Shown: positions 1 to 8,385, counted from the stretch's first letter. The stretch is DNA of 11,173 nucleotides from an uncultured Saprospiraceae bacterium (GCA_937959095.1 CALGLY010000279.1:1-11173); one strand, 5' to 3'. The notes: generated by a model not told the origin, from the letters alone. Made by a program: numbers and translations.

Positions 1-191
1 TACTTCATTATCTCAATAATGTGGATGATGTAATAGCACTTGCCAAATCACCTAGTTTAGGTACAGTAGTGGGGCAGCGCATTCTTGATCGAAAAAAAGA
101 TTTTCAAAAATTCACTTCTTTGGAACAACTAAAAAACATAGCAGGTTTTGGACGGTTGAAGTTTCGTGACATAGTAAATTCTTCTAGTTGA
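1..191 (+). CDS. Helix-hairpin-helix protein, C-terminal fragment (5' end outside window)
   Basis: Reading from base 3, 62 codons stay open to a TGA at 189-191. The gene enters from the left edge and its start is not visible. The fragment has the shape of a helix-hairpin-helix (HhH) unit as in ComEA-like DNA-binding proteins: a 'SPSLGTVVGQRIL' hairpin followed by 'RKKDFQKFTSLEQLKNIAGFG', matching the family pattern of G-x-x-x-A-x-x-I, R, F-x-S-x-x-x-L, then a second G-x-G hairpin. The first hairpin is degenerate (SLGTVVG where the family usually has GIG). HhH units bind DNA backbone non-specifically. Bacteroidota use them in ComEA-like competence proteins and in larger exported proteins of unknown role, and the fragment cannot separate these. 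It ends only about 12 residues after the second hairpin, so the HhH unit is the extreme C-terminus. Confidence 0.72.
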   Translation, partial: LHYLNNVDDVIALAKSPSLGTVVGQRILDRKKDFQKFTSLEQLKNIAGFGRLKFRDIVNSSS

Positions 192-235
192 TGAAGCAAC
201 CACCTTCTTGCCTCACCTAAACTAGTGCATCAACT
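186..235 (+). repeat. Inverted repeat spanning the stop codon of the HhH gene
   Basis: AGTTGATG (186-193) and CATCAACT (228-235) are perfectly complementary 8-bp arms around a 34-nt loop, which itself contains a short GAAG/CTTC pair. The left arm overlaps the TGA stop. It could help end the upstream transcript, but an A-rich rather than T-rich run follows (241-248 are all A), so it is not a standard intrinsic terminator. Confidence 0.3.
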
Positions 236-315
236 TCTTAAAAAAAAATATTTAACATACGTCCTCAAAATAACGTATAACCTTATAAAGTGTCAATTCT
301 TAAAGTATTGTCCCC

Positions 316-347
316 TTTGCATTTTTAGTTTTTTTCAGATAACTTTG
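316..347 (+). promoter_or_regulatory. Candidate Bacteroidota-type promoter upstream of the subtilase operon
   Basis: TTTG (316-319) is followed after exactly 20 bp by TAACTTTG (340-347), matching the Bacteroidota primary sigma pattern TTTG/TTG, about 19-21 bp, TAnnTTTG. Transcription would start near 354, giving a leader of about 380 nt before the subtilase ATG, with the MITE-like element inside it. No other exact TAnnTTTG occurs closer to 735. The motif is short, so chance occurrence in AT-rich DNA is possible. Confidence 0.42.
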
Positions 348-481
348 GATTGTTTTTAACTGTTTTTTAGAGCGACTTGCACATCTATTTATTAGAAACA
401 TTCAAGCCTTAATCTACGCTCTACCTTGCATGTTACTTATCATTACACACACACATATATTACACATACCATATCAGAATT

Positions 482-664
482 TAAGAGCTTGTTGGGAATT
501 TTTACGAACTGAAAAATCAATAACTTGCGGTTTTGACAAAATGAAAAATGAACAGCTTGTCTGGATATGTTGCTTATTTTCCATGCAGTCAAGCCTGCCC
601 GTTCCATTCAGGCGGGTTCGTAAGATATTGGTTTTCAGGAAAGAAAAATCCCAACATGCTCTAA
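482..664. mobile_element. 177-bp MITE-like element (485-661) with TAA target duplication
   Basis: The left end GAGCTTGTTGGGAATTTT (485-502) and the reverse complement of the right end GAGCATGTTGGGATTTTT (661-644) match at 16 of 18 positions without gaps. A second inverted pair lies just inside: TTACGAAC (502-509) and GTTCGTAA (616-623). TAA flanks both ends (482-484 and 662-664), as expected for a 3-bp TNA target duplication. Ends beginning GAGC with a TNA duplication fit the IS1031 group of the IS5 family. The 177-bp interior has no transposase, so this would be a non-autonomous miniature element mobilised in trans. An internal GCCTG/CAGGC stem (593-597, 609-613) may form a hairpin. The family assignment is from memory; the repeats and duplication are seen directly. 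Confidence 0.7.
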
Positions 665-734
665 TGTAATCAAATCCAAATGAATTAGGAGGTTGAGAGT
701 AATCTCTACTTCTTACAACTGAAAATGAAAAATC

Positions 735-3700
735 ATGAAAACACTATTTGTTACACTAAGTAACGGCCAAATAATAAATTTCCGACCGTTACTAACTACT
801 TTTTTAATATTAACTACCTATACCCTAAATGCTCAAATTTATACGGTCAATTCTACTGATGATACCAACGACTGCGAATGCGATGATACGCCTTGTACAC
901 TGCGTGATGCAATTTGCCTAGCCAATTCAGATGGAGCAGCCAGCGAGATTCATTTCGATATTAAATCTTGTACGACTTGTACTATTAAATTAATAGATGT
1001 ACCACTCGTCCTTAGTGAAGATACAACGATTATAGATGCTACCACTCAGCCAGGTAATTTCCCGATGGATAGTCGCATCATTATAGATGCTGCAAATGTC
1101 GCAGGAAATAAAGTATTCGATGTGCAAGGTTACTATAGTGAATTTTATGGCTTGCACATTACTAGAAATCTTGGCACGACGAGTACTGCCGATATAGGTA
1201 TTTATGTGAATGGAAATAGCACAACAATAGGCGCAGCAAACAAGGGCAATATTATTGAGAAAATGCACCAAGAAGCTATCTATATCACTAATAGTAAAAA
1301 CAATATTATTATTCAGCATAATGCGCTCGGTACAGACTTTGATAAAACCTTGAGTACTGCCCCTACGGATACAGGGATTTTCATAGATTCGGGCTGTCAA
1401 AGCATTGAAATTACAAATAATATCATCGCGCATACTTCTCATTTTGGTATTGAAAATAAAAGTAATGGAGTAGATATTAGCTATAATGAAATTTGTTTCA
1501 ATGGCGATTATGGCGTTTATAATGTAGATCCAGGACAAAGCAGCAACCTTATTAAAGAAAATAGTTTCTATTGCAATCATACCGCAGGAATTAAATTAAG
1601 TGGCGGCAATGGCGGCATTCTACCACCTACCATTTCAAGTGCAACTCCGAACAAGATAGAAGGCACTTCGCTCAGCTATTCCGAAGTAGAGGTCTATATT
1701 TCTGATGATACAGGCTGCATCGGAGATCCCTGCCAAGGTAAAACCTTTCTTGGGCGCGTTTTCGCAGGTGGTAGTGGAAACTGGACATTGAATTTACCTT
1801 ATACAATTTCAGATATTGTAGAAGTCACTGCAACCGTTACGGATGGCACAAATAATACCTCTGAATTTGCAGGCTGTGTAACTATCAGTTCCGACGAATG
1901 TTCAGGAGCCGCAGTACTTCCCATGAATACAGAAGCTTGCGGGCATCTGTCAGTTAGCGCAAACTTGAATATTGCTGCGACTTCCACGCCAGGGCCTAAT
2001 GGCTCGTGTAGTGGGACTTTTGTAGGAAATGATGTATGGTTTCAAGTAAAAGTACCAGTAACAGGCAATCTACTTATTCGCCAACACGCCAGCACCACCG
2101 TCAATGCATCTATAGAAGCCTATACGGACTGTTTCGCTACTACGCCCATTCAATGCCAAGAAATTCATGAACTTCCCAATGCGATGATATTGGAAGGAAT
2201 GCCCGCTTGCTCTACAATTTATTTGCGAATTTGGGATCAGAATAACGCTATTGTCGCTAGTGCTACGCCTGCGATTGTGGAGTTATCCGCACATATTCTT
2301 TCTACTGATAAAGACCTTTGGGAACTCTGTGATTTTCCGATAACCCAAGGCGTACCGAATGAAAGTGAATTCGGTGGTGGCCGCAAAAAAGCGAATGAGT
2401 TCATCATTCAATATCGCCCTGATGCTACTGCGGCAGATATCGCTTCCATGGAACAACAACTCACCGCAATGGGGGCGATGCTCCTCGATTCTTGTGCTTG
2501 CACTACACCTACTTTGCAGCTTTGGGGCGAAAGCAATCCGATAGCAATGGAGCAGTGCAAAAAAGCGGCTGCAAAATCAAAATCAAAAGTAGATACCGTC
2601 AATTATAATTATGTGATAGAAGATATTTCTTGCGAAGAAATCATTGTGACACCTACCAACTTGAGTGAGCTATTTCAGGCATTCCAATATAATATGCTTA
2701 CGATAAGTAGTGGTTTTCTTTATGAATTTGAAGATACTTCAGGGACTAGTGCCGTACAAGGCTATTATGAATATGATTTTGGACTAAATTGGCAAGGAGG
2801 CTCTATCACAGGATTGCTTGATGGCTATTATTATACGGCTACTATCATAAATATTGATAATACCGTTACGCCCAATACAGCGGATTTGGTTGGTACAGTT
2901 TATGATGCGGTTGGAAACCCAATAGGAACATTGATGGGCAATACCACGGATTACATCGCTGCGAATAACTATACGGATATTTCTATACAAGCCACTATTA
3001 CACTATACACCAAGGGAGATTGTGCAGGCCAAGGCACCCCATTTAGTTTCACTTCCTACAGCCCGAGTAGTCCGACTAAACAGGTGGTAGTCGCCGTGAG
3101 TGATACAGGAATAGATGGAAATCATCTGGAATTTTCTAATGCTCTTTGGGCTAATCCTACACCTAATGTATGCGTTGCGGGTGATGTAAATGGCTACGAT
3201 TTCTTCAATGATGATGGTGGAGTAGAAGACGTGGATGGACATGGTACAGGTGTGAGTGGTATCTTAGTAAATTCCTTCCCTAGCGATGTTAAGTTGGATA
3301 TCATGAACCTAAAATTCTATGAAAATGGGGCAGGAACTGTATTCGATGGAGCTTGCACAGTCTACTATGCTATAGAAAATGGGGCAGAAATACTGAATTT
3401 GAGCTGGGGTTTTGAAGCTAATGAATTTCCTGAAATTTTACATGATGCCATAGAATATGCCAATTGCAATAATGTTTTTATTGCAACCTCAGCAGGAAAT
3501 AGAGGAAAAAACAATGACTTAATAAATAAGTATCCAGCTAATTTTGACTTTCATAATCTAGTGACGGTAGCTAGTTATGATGACTTTGCAGGCAATGCGC
3601 AACGTTCTGAATTTTCTAATTATGGAAAAAATACAGTAGATATTGCTGCACCAGGCTATGCCGAAAGTGTGAAATCGGGTGGAGGTACAGAACTTTTAGC

Positions 3701-4529
3701 GGGGACATCTATCTCTGCTCCTTTTGTCGCACAAGCAGCAGCTATTTTACGCGCCGATTTTCCTAGCTTCACGACTGCTGATATTAAGGAGTGTATTTTA
3801 AGTTCAGCAACTTATACAGGGACATTAGTAGATACCGTCGCTACAGCGGGTATTTTGGATTTCACAGCTGCCTATAATTGTGCTGCCGCCAAATATTTTA
3901 ATAGTATTAATTGTTCCGCTTTGCTACTAAATTATAGTGTAGTACATGAGATTTGTTCAGGAGAAAATGGGGAAATAGATTTACTAATTAATAGTGGTAT
4001 GCCACCCTATACTATTGAATGGTCGAATGAGGAAACCACCGAAGATTTAAGTGATCTTGCCGCAGGCTGCTATCAAGTAGTAGTGACCGATGCACAAGGT
4101 TGTACAGGCACATTAACGATTCAAGTGGACAATCAATGCGGCTTGCGTGTTGCACCAAAAGTCATCTTGCAAGGCCCTTATGATCTAGGAATAGGCATGA
4201 TGAAAACGGACTTAAAGACAAGCGGACTGATTCCTTATTATGAACCCTATGGCACAGGCAAGGGCGAATTTTTCAATGTGTACACTACGCCTACTTTTCC
4301 GAATGAAACCGTTGATTGGGTATTGGTAGAATTGAGAGATAAAATCAATCCATCCACTATTATATCCACGCGAGCCGCACTCCTGCAACGCGATGGCGAT
4401 GTAGTAGATACAGATGGAGTCTCTGCGGTACTCTTCGGAGATGTGCCAGCCGATGATTATTATGTAGTCGTGCGACATCGAAATCATTTGGGAGTCATGT
4501 CTAATAGCACTTATTATTTGACGAGATAG
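735..4529 (+). CDS. Secreted multidomain subtilisin-like (S8) protease with CSLREA, beta-helix and SprB modules
   Basis: A 1264-residue exported serine endopeptidase. An N-terminal signal peptide (hydrophobic 18-31, likely cut after LNA33) leads into a CSLREA module with CTLRDAICLAN at 54-64. A right-handed beta-helix rich in 'NNII/HNALG' rungs covers about 135-290, and a Cys-rich jelly-roll domain about 385-520. Residues 553-597 (ANEFIIQYRPDATAADI...) resemble an I9-type propeptide, and about 630-780 is a beta-rich insert I cannot assign. The S8 domain (about 783-1050) has the full triad: Asp790 in AVSDTGID, His836 in DGHGTG and Ser992 in AGTSISAP, plus oxyanion Asn922 in SAGN. A SprB-type repeat follows (about 1068-1134), then a module ending in RHRNHLGVM (1135-1264). 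No type IX sorting domain is visible. The ATG at 735 is chosen because the signal peptide begins there; no Shine-Dalgarno sequence is present. Fully active residues suggest a working protease; its substrate is unknown. Confidence 0.9.
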   Translation: MKTLFVTLSNGQIINFRPLLTTFLILTTYTLNAQIYTVNSTDDTNDCECDDTPCTLRDAICLANSDGAASEIHFDIKSCTTCTIKLIDVPLVLSEDTTIIDATTQPGNFPMDSRIIIDAANVAGNKVFDVQGYYSEFYGLHITRNLGTTSTADIGIYVNGNSTTIGAANKGNIIEKMHQEAIYITNSKNNIIIQHNALGTDFDKTLSTAPTDTGIFIDSGCQSIEITNNIIAHTSHFGIENKSNGVDISYNEICFNGDYGVYNVDPGQSSNLIKENSFYCNHTAGIKLSGGNGGILPPTISSATPNKIEGTSLSYSEVEVYISDDTGCIGDPCQGKTFLGRVFAGGSGNWTLNLPYTISDIVEVTATVTDGTNNTSEFAGCVTISSDECSGAAVLPMNTEACGHLSVSANLNIAATSTPGPNGSCSGTFVGNDVWFQVKVPVTGNLLIRQHASTTVNASIEAYTDCFATTPIQCQEIHELPNAMILEGMPACSTIYLRIWDQNNAIVASATPAIVELSAHILSTDKDLWELCDFPITQGVPNESEFGGGRKKANEFIIQYRPDATAADIASMEQQLTAMGAMLLDSCACTTPTLQLWGESNPIAMEQCKKAAAKSKSKVDTVNYNYVIEDISCEEIIVTPTNLSELFQAFQYNMLTISSGFLYEFEDTSGTSAVQGYYEYDFGLNWQGGSITGLLDGYYYTATIINIDNTVTPNTADLVGTVYDAVGNPIGTLMGNTTDYIAANNYTDISIQATITLYTKGDCAGQGTPFSFTSYSPSSPTKQVVVAVSDTGIDGNHLEFSNALWANPTPNVCVAGDVNGYDFFNDDGGVEDVDGHGTGVSGILVNSFPSDVKLDIMNLKFYENGAGTVFDGACTVYYAIENGAEILNLSWGFEANEFPEILHDAIEYANCNNVFIATSAGNRGKNNDLINKYPANFDFHNLVTVASYDDFAGNAQRSEFSNYGKNTVDIAAPGYAESVKSGGGTELLAGTSISAPFVAQAAAILRADFPSFTTADIKECILSSATYTGTLVDTVATAGILDFTAAYNCAAAKYFNSINCSALLLNYSVVHEICSGENGEIDLLINSGMPPYTIEWSNEETTEDLSDLAAGCYQVVVTDAQGCTGTLTIQVDNQCGLRVAPKVILQGPYDLGIGMMKTDLKTSGLIPYYEPYGTGKGEFFNVYTTPTFPNETVDWVLVELRDKINPSTIISTRAALLQRDGDVVDTDGVSAVLFGDVPADDYYVVVRHRNHLGVMSNSTYYLTR

Positions 4530-4570
4530 ATTGAACCAAAAATAAGAGTTCAAAATAACAAGCAGTACCT

Positions 4571-7492
4571 ATGATTAGAATCTTCGCGCTCCTTTTACTT
4601 ACTTTTTGTAGTACAGCTCTATTGGCACAAGAAAATCAGGATGCCATTACTTATTTCCAGAATGGGGAATACAAGCAATATCTTGAATCCATCATTCAGC
4701 AATCGAAAGGCTATGAGGACGATGATAAAGCGGCCTTATTACTAAGAGAAGCCCTTGAAAAAACACGTGTACCACTTGCAAATGACACGACCTTTGCCGA
4801 AGCGTACCACCGCCTAGGTATACATCACTATTATCTCGATCAAGAGCATGAAGCGATTGCTGCTTGGGAAAATGCTATTCAGATTCGAGCAGAAGTATTT
4901 CCTCCTCATCATGTTAAAATAATAAAAGGCTATCGCAATATTGGAAATTCCTATGTCGCACTCAATGAGTTGGATAATGCACAGGTTGCCTTGCAGCAAG
5001 CCCTTGATTTGAACCTAGAAAACCCCGCTACGGACACTTCACTATTAGCCGATTTGTATAGAGAATTGGGCTATATTTTCTCCGAACAAGAAGATACAAA
5101 AAAAGCAGATACCTATCTCACTATTGCTCAAAACCTCTGCGAAAAAGTATATCCCGATAATCCCTGGGAATTGGCGCAGATGTATGACTATAGGTATTTA
5201 CATGAAAAGCGCAAACAGAATGCGGAACAAATGATTTTTTTCATTGAAAAAAGCCTGAAACAATTAGAAGCTATTCAAGATAAGGACACAGGAGATATTT
5301 GGCGTATTGCAAACAACTACAATAACCTCGCTATTGCTTATGAATTGCTAAAGGATGACCCAAAAGCACAAGTTTATTACACCAAATCGCTTGAAACAAA
5401 TGAAAATTATAAAGCAGATAGAAAGATTGAAATTACACAAAACTATGCTAATCTCATTGGGGTTTATCACCGACAGGGCTTACTTCAAGAAGCCAAACAA
5501 AGTGCAGCCAAAGCCCTAGCTATTGCAGAGCAACTCGATAATCCTAGCTTACATTCCTTGGTCTTGCACAATCGCGCAGAGATGTATGGCGCACAAAAAG
5601 CTTATGCTAAGGCATTGAAGGATTATCAACAATCAATTCAGCTGCTCGTGCCTGCTTTCAGAAGCGATGATTTTTTTGATAATCCGAGTAGTACCAGCAC
5701 GGTGCTAGGAAACAAACCAAGTCTTATCATTTCCTTAGATGATAAAGCGGTTAGCTTGCATGAATTAAGTAAAGTCGAAAAAACGACTACTTACTTGGAA
5801 GCTTCCGTACTTACTTACGATACGATCGCGCAATTCATAGATCAAGTACGCCTCGATTTTGAATCAGATGAATCAAAGGCATTCCTTACAAATCAAGCAA
5901 AAATTATTTTTGAGCGCGCTATTCAAACAAATTTGGATTTATATGCCCAATCGAAGAATACGACTTATTTGAAGAATGCCTTCAACTTCGTGGAGCGTTC
6001 TAAAGCGGTTATTCTTTTGGATGCAATCAAAGAAAATCAAGCAAAAATAAGTGCTAATATCCCCGCCGACTTGCTAGAGCGAGAGCGTACTTTGCGTGGC
6101 ATCATTCAGGATATAGAACAAGAATTATTGAATACTCCCGAAGAGCAAAAAGAAAGTATTCGCAGCGTATTAGTCACCACCAATAGACAGCTAGAACGCC
6201 TAATAGATACGCTCGAAAATGAATATGCAAGCTATCACGCGCTTAAATATTCTACTGCCATCACCGATTTGGAACAGGTACAAGCGGAATTATTGCGCCC
6301 CAATCAGGCAATGATACAGTACTTTGTAGGCGAAGAAAAAATGTATATTTTTTACATTCCAAAATCAGGTAGGTCGAGTGCTTATACACTCCCACTAGAT
6401 TTCCCTTTAGCCGACTGGATTGAAGGACTTCGCACAGGTATTTATGGAAAATATACTACTCCACAGCAAGGTGAAACTGATTTGGATAAGGCGTATTGCA
6501 CCCATGCTTGGCAATTATATGAGAAGCTGCTACAACCCATTCAAGAAGAACTTGCGCCCCAACTCATCCTTGTCCCAGATGGCATTTTAGGCTATATTCC
6601 TTTTGATGCTTTGCTGACAAAAACAGTCCCCGAAACAGAATATGCACAATATTATAGTCATCCCTATCTTGTCCGACAGCATCAATTGAGCTATACCTAT
6701 TCTGCCACTTTGCTACATACTATGAATGAAATGGCAATTGCACCTACTTATAATAAGGTATTGGCTTTCGCACCTAGTTTCGGAGAAGGCGCAGCTTCTA
6801 ATAATAGAGGAAGCGTGGTAGATAGTCGTACTGGCTTGAGTCCTTTACTGCATAATAAGCGCGAAGTAGAAGCAGTGCAGAAGCTTTGGGGTGGGGAAAG
6901 CATTTATGGAGCTGCCGCTACGAAACAACGCTTTTTAGACTTGGCAACAGACTATAGCTATTTGCATCTTTCGTCGCATGCCCGCATGAATGATGAGCAG
7001 CCTGATTACTCCTATATTGCCTTCACACAAGCATCCAATAAGGCACTCGATGAGGACGAATTGCTCTTTGTTGGCGATTTATATAATACGCCCCTAAATG
7101 CCGATATGGTCGTGCTATCCGCTTGCGAAACAGGTTTGGGCAAACTCAATAAAGGGGAAGGCATCATCAGTCTCGCTCGTGCTTTTTCCTATGCAGGGGC
7201 GCGAAGTGTCATCACGACGCTTTGGCGCGTAAATGACCAAGAAACAGCCAACTTGATGATTGATTTCTACGAACAACTTCAGACAGGAAAATCAAAAGAT
7301 GAAGCACTCTGGCTAGCAAAAAAACGCTTTCTCGACGAAGGTATTCATCCACATCCGTACTATTGGGCAGGCTTCACGCCTATTGGTAGTATGAATGCGC
7401 TTGAAGTAAGTACTTTTCAATGGTGGTGGTTAGTTCTTTTGAGCTTGATAGGATTATTGGTTTTGTTGTTTCTAAAAAAGCGAAGCAGATGA
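4571..7492 (+). CDS. Exported TPR-CHAT caspase-like peptidase with C-terminal membrane anchor
   Basis: A 973-residue protein. Residues 1-19 (MIRIFALLLL...LLAQ) form a signal peptide. About 75-370 are tetratricopeptide-type helical repeats (for example AEAYHRLGIHHYYLDQEHEAIAA, then further A-x-x-x-A-L units), a protein-binding scaffold. A charged helical, probably coiled-coil linker lies around 500-560 (LLERERTLRGIIQDIEQEL). The CHAT domain (clan CD cysteine peptidase, PF12770 type) covers about 665-945, with catalytic His803 in LHLSSHA and Cys852 in LSACETG, and a typical GEGIISLARAFSYAGARSVITTLW core. One hydrophobic helix, 951-968, is followed by KKRSR, consistent with a cytoplasmic tail. 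The predicted topology therefore puts TPR and catalytic domains outside the cytoplasm. It starts 41 bp after the subtilase stop on the same strand, suggesting an operon. CHAT peptidases usually act after a partner triggers them; the partner here is unknown. Confidence 0.9.
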   Translation: MIRIFALLLLTFCSTALLAQENQDAITYFQNGEYKQYLESIIQQSKGYEDDDKAALLLREALEKTRVPLANDTTFAEAYHRLGIHHYYLDQEHEAIAAWENAIQIRAEVFPPHHVKIIKGYRNIGNSYVALNELDNAQVALQQALDLNLENPATDTSLLADLYRELGYIFSEQEDTKKADTYLTIAQNLCEKVYPDNPWELAQMYDYRYLHEKRKQNAEQMIFFIEKSLKQLEAIQDKDTGDIWRIANNYNNLAIAYELLKDDPKAQVYYTKSLETNENYKADRKIEITQNYANLIGVYHRQGLLQEAKQSAAKALAIAEQLDNPSLHSLVLHNRAEMYGAQKAYAKALKDYQQSIQLLVPAFRSDDFFDNPSSTSTVLGNKPSLIISLDDKAVSLHELSKVEKTTTYLEASVLTYDTIAQFIDQVRLDFESDESKAFLTNQAKIIFERAIQTNLDLYAQSKNTTYLKNAFNFVERSKAVILLDAIKENQAKISANIPADLLERERTLRGIIQDIEQELLNTPEEQKESIRSVLVTTNRQLERLIDTLENEYASYHALKYSTAITDLEQVQAELLRPNQAMIQYFVGEEKMYIFYIPKSGRSSAYTLPLDFPLADWIEGLRTGIYGKYTTPQQGETDLDKAYCTHAWQLYEKLLQPIQEELAPQLILVPDGILGYIPFDALLTKTVPETEYAQYYSHPYLVRQHQLSYTYSATLLHTMNEMAIAPTYNKVLAFAPSFGEGAASNNRGSVVDSRTGLSPLLHNKREVEAVQKLWGGESIYGAAATKQRFLDLATDYSYLHLSSHARMNDEQPDYSYIAFTQASNKALDEDELLFVGDLYNTPLNADMVVLSACETGLGKLNKGEGIISLARAFSYAGARSVITTLWRVNDQETANLMIDFYEQLQTGKSKDEALWLAKKRFLDEGIHPHPYYWAGFTPIGSMNALEVSTFQWWWLVLLSLIGLLVLLFLKKRSR

Positions 7493-7520
7493 CGAATTTT
7501 TTATCCATCACCTGCTCGTG

Positions 7521-7558
7521 TTAGGGGTTAGGTAAGAAATAAGCCCTTAATTTTTTTT
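7521..7558 (+). terminator. Candidate intrinsic terminator of the subtilase-CHAT operon
   Basis: A stem formed by TTAGGG (7521-7526) with CCCTTAA (7544-7550, one bulged T) is followed directly by eight T residues (7551-7558), starting 29 nt after the CHAT stop codon. The loop is about 17 nt and the stem is modest, but the position and T-run fit a rho-independent terminator for the + strand operon. Confidence 0.45.
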
Positions 7559-7573
7559 ATACTACCTCAGATA

Positions 7574-7591
7574 CACCAAACAAGTTTGGTG
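7574..7591 (-). terminator. Perfect hairpin at the convergent junction, possible terminator of the OmpA-family gene
   Basis: CACCAAAC (7574-7581) and GTTTGGTG (7584-7591) form an 8-bp perfect stem around a 2-nt centre (in practice a 7-bp stem with a CAAG tetraloop). It begins 5 nt past the stop codon of the minus-strand lipoprotein gene. No T-run follows on the minus strand, so terminator function is plausible by position rather than by sequence; it could also protect the 3' end of the message. Confidence 0.42.
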
Positions 7592-7596
7592 CTTAC

Positions 7597-8385
7597 TTAT
7601 CCTTTCATTTCAGGAGCTTCCAACATCTCAAAAAACTGATCGAGGCGCGGCGTGAAAATGATTTCTGTACGACGATTCTTACCACGACCTGCTGCGGTTT
7701 CATTATCTGCCTTTGGTACATATTCTGCGCGACCTGCTGCGGTTAGGCGTTCAGGTGAAACGTAATAATCCCGCTGCAAAGTACGCACTACCGAAGTTGC
7801 ACGCTTTACGCTCAAATCCCAATTATCCACCATTCCTTTTCTTGAAATTGGCACATTATCGGTATGCCCTTCCACTAGTATATTCAAGTCGTCTTGGTCA
7901 TTAATAACCTGTGCAAGCGTACCAAGTACCGATTTTGCTTTATCATTTATTTTCGAGCTTCCTGTCGTGAATAGCATCTTATCCGAAATAGAAACATAGA
8001 CCACGCCACCTCGTACTTCTACCTCCAAATCCTCTGCTGCTACATCACTTAGCGACTGCTTCAAGTTCATCACTAAAGCTAGGTTTAGCGAATCCTTCTT
8101 TTGTACTTTGGTCGTCAAATCTTGAATAAAAGAGTATTGCTGATTCATAGATTTCAGCGATTCTTTTATGCTTTCCGCGCCTTCTTTATTCACAATAGAA
8201 AGATCCGACATTCTATCGAGCAAGCCCGCATTGGTGCTTTGCATATGCTCAATTTGCTTTTCGAGTTGGCTAACCTGATTTGTTTTTTCTGCTAATTGTC
8301 CTTCTAGTTCTGCCACCTTTGTTTTATCACAAGCAGTCAAGGAAAGGACTGCAAAAAGGAGGAATAGGATTCGTGCATTTTTCAT
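7597..8385 (-). CDS. OmpA/MotB-family peptidoglycan-binding lipoprotein with coiled coil
   Basis: A 262-residue lipoprotein. The signal peptide ends in a lipobox, LTAC, with Cys19 as the lipidated residue followed by Asp20. Residues about 22-60 are heptad-like (VAELEGQLAEKTNQVSQLEKQIEHM) and should form a coiled coil, with further helix to about 115. The OmpA C-terminal domain spans about 125-247: VYVSISDKMLFTTGSSKI at its start, EGHTDNVPI (172-180) with Asp176, and NRRTEI (237-242) with the conserved Arg. Asp and Arg of these two motifs bind the diaminopimelate of peptidoglycan in characterised OmpA-like domains. The pattern EGHTDN followed by WDLSVKRATSVVR is closer to MotB-like than to porin OmpA. 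The likely role is tethering a membrane to the cell wall as a coiled-coil oligomer. It has its own strand and appears monocistronic. No exact TAnnTTTG promoter is visible upstream. Confidence 0.9.
   Translation of the reverse strand: MKNARILFLLFAVLSLTACDKTKVAELEGQLAEKTNQVSQLEKQIEHMQSTNAGLLDRMSDLSIVNKEGAESIKESLKSMNQQYSFIQDLTTKVQKKDSLNLALVMNLKQSLSDVAAEDLEVEVRGGVVYVSISDKMLFTTGSSKINDKAKSVLGTLAQVINDQDDLNILVEGHTDNVPISRKGMVDNWDLSVKRATSVVRTLQRDYYVSPERLTAAGRAEYVPKADNETAAGRGKNRRTEIIFTPRLDQFFEMLEAPEMKG

Larger units (their letters stand above)
192..734. other. Non-coding interval upstream of the subtilase gene
   Basis: This 543-bp stretch holds no gene I can support. It contains the arm of a weak inverted repeat at its left edge, a small ATACGT/ACGTAT inverted repeat (257-262 and 273-278, 10-nt loop), a promoter-like motif (316-347), a short CA-repeat tract around 442-455, and a MITE-like element (485-661). 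The last 70 bp before the subtilase start include AGGAGG around 688, but this is about 45 bp from the ATG and too far to act as its ribosome binding site. Confidence 0.6.

Noticed and set aside
430..669. A 79-codon plus-strand reading frame
   Set aside because: It lies mostly inside the MITE-like element, begins in a CA-repeat, ends just past the right terminal repeat, and the peptide has no recognisable domain or signal; no promoter or RBS precedes it closely.
990..1580. A 196-codon minus-strand reading frame opposite the beta-helix of the subtilase
   Set aside because: It is the antisense shadow of a well-supported domain; low-complexity Ile-rich content arises from the AT-rich repeats of the beta-helix coding sequence.
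4571..7492. TPR-CHAT protein as a CRISPR (Craspase) or gasdermin-linked peptidase
   Set aside because: There is no cas7-11-type effector, CRISPR array or gasdermin-like gene in the window, and the protein has a signal peptide and a C-terminal membrane helix, unlike those cytoplasmic enzymes.
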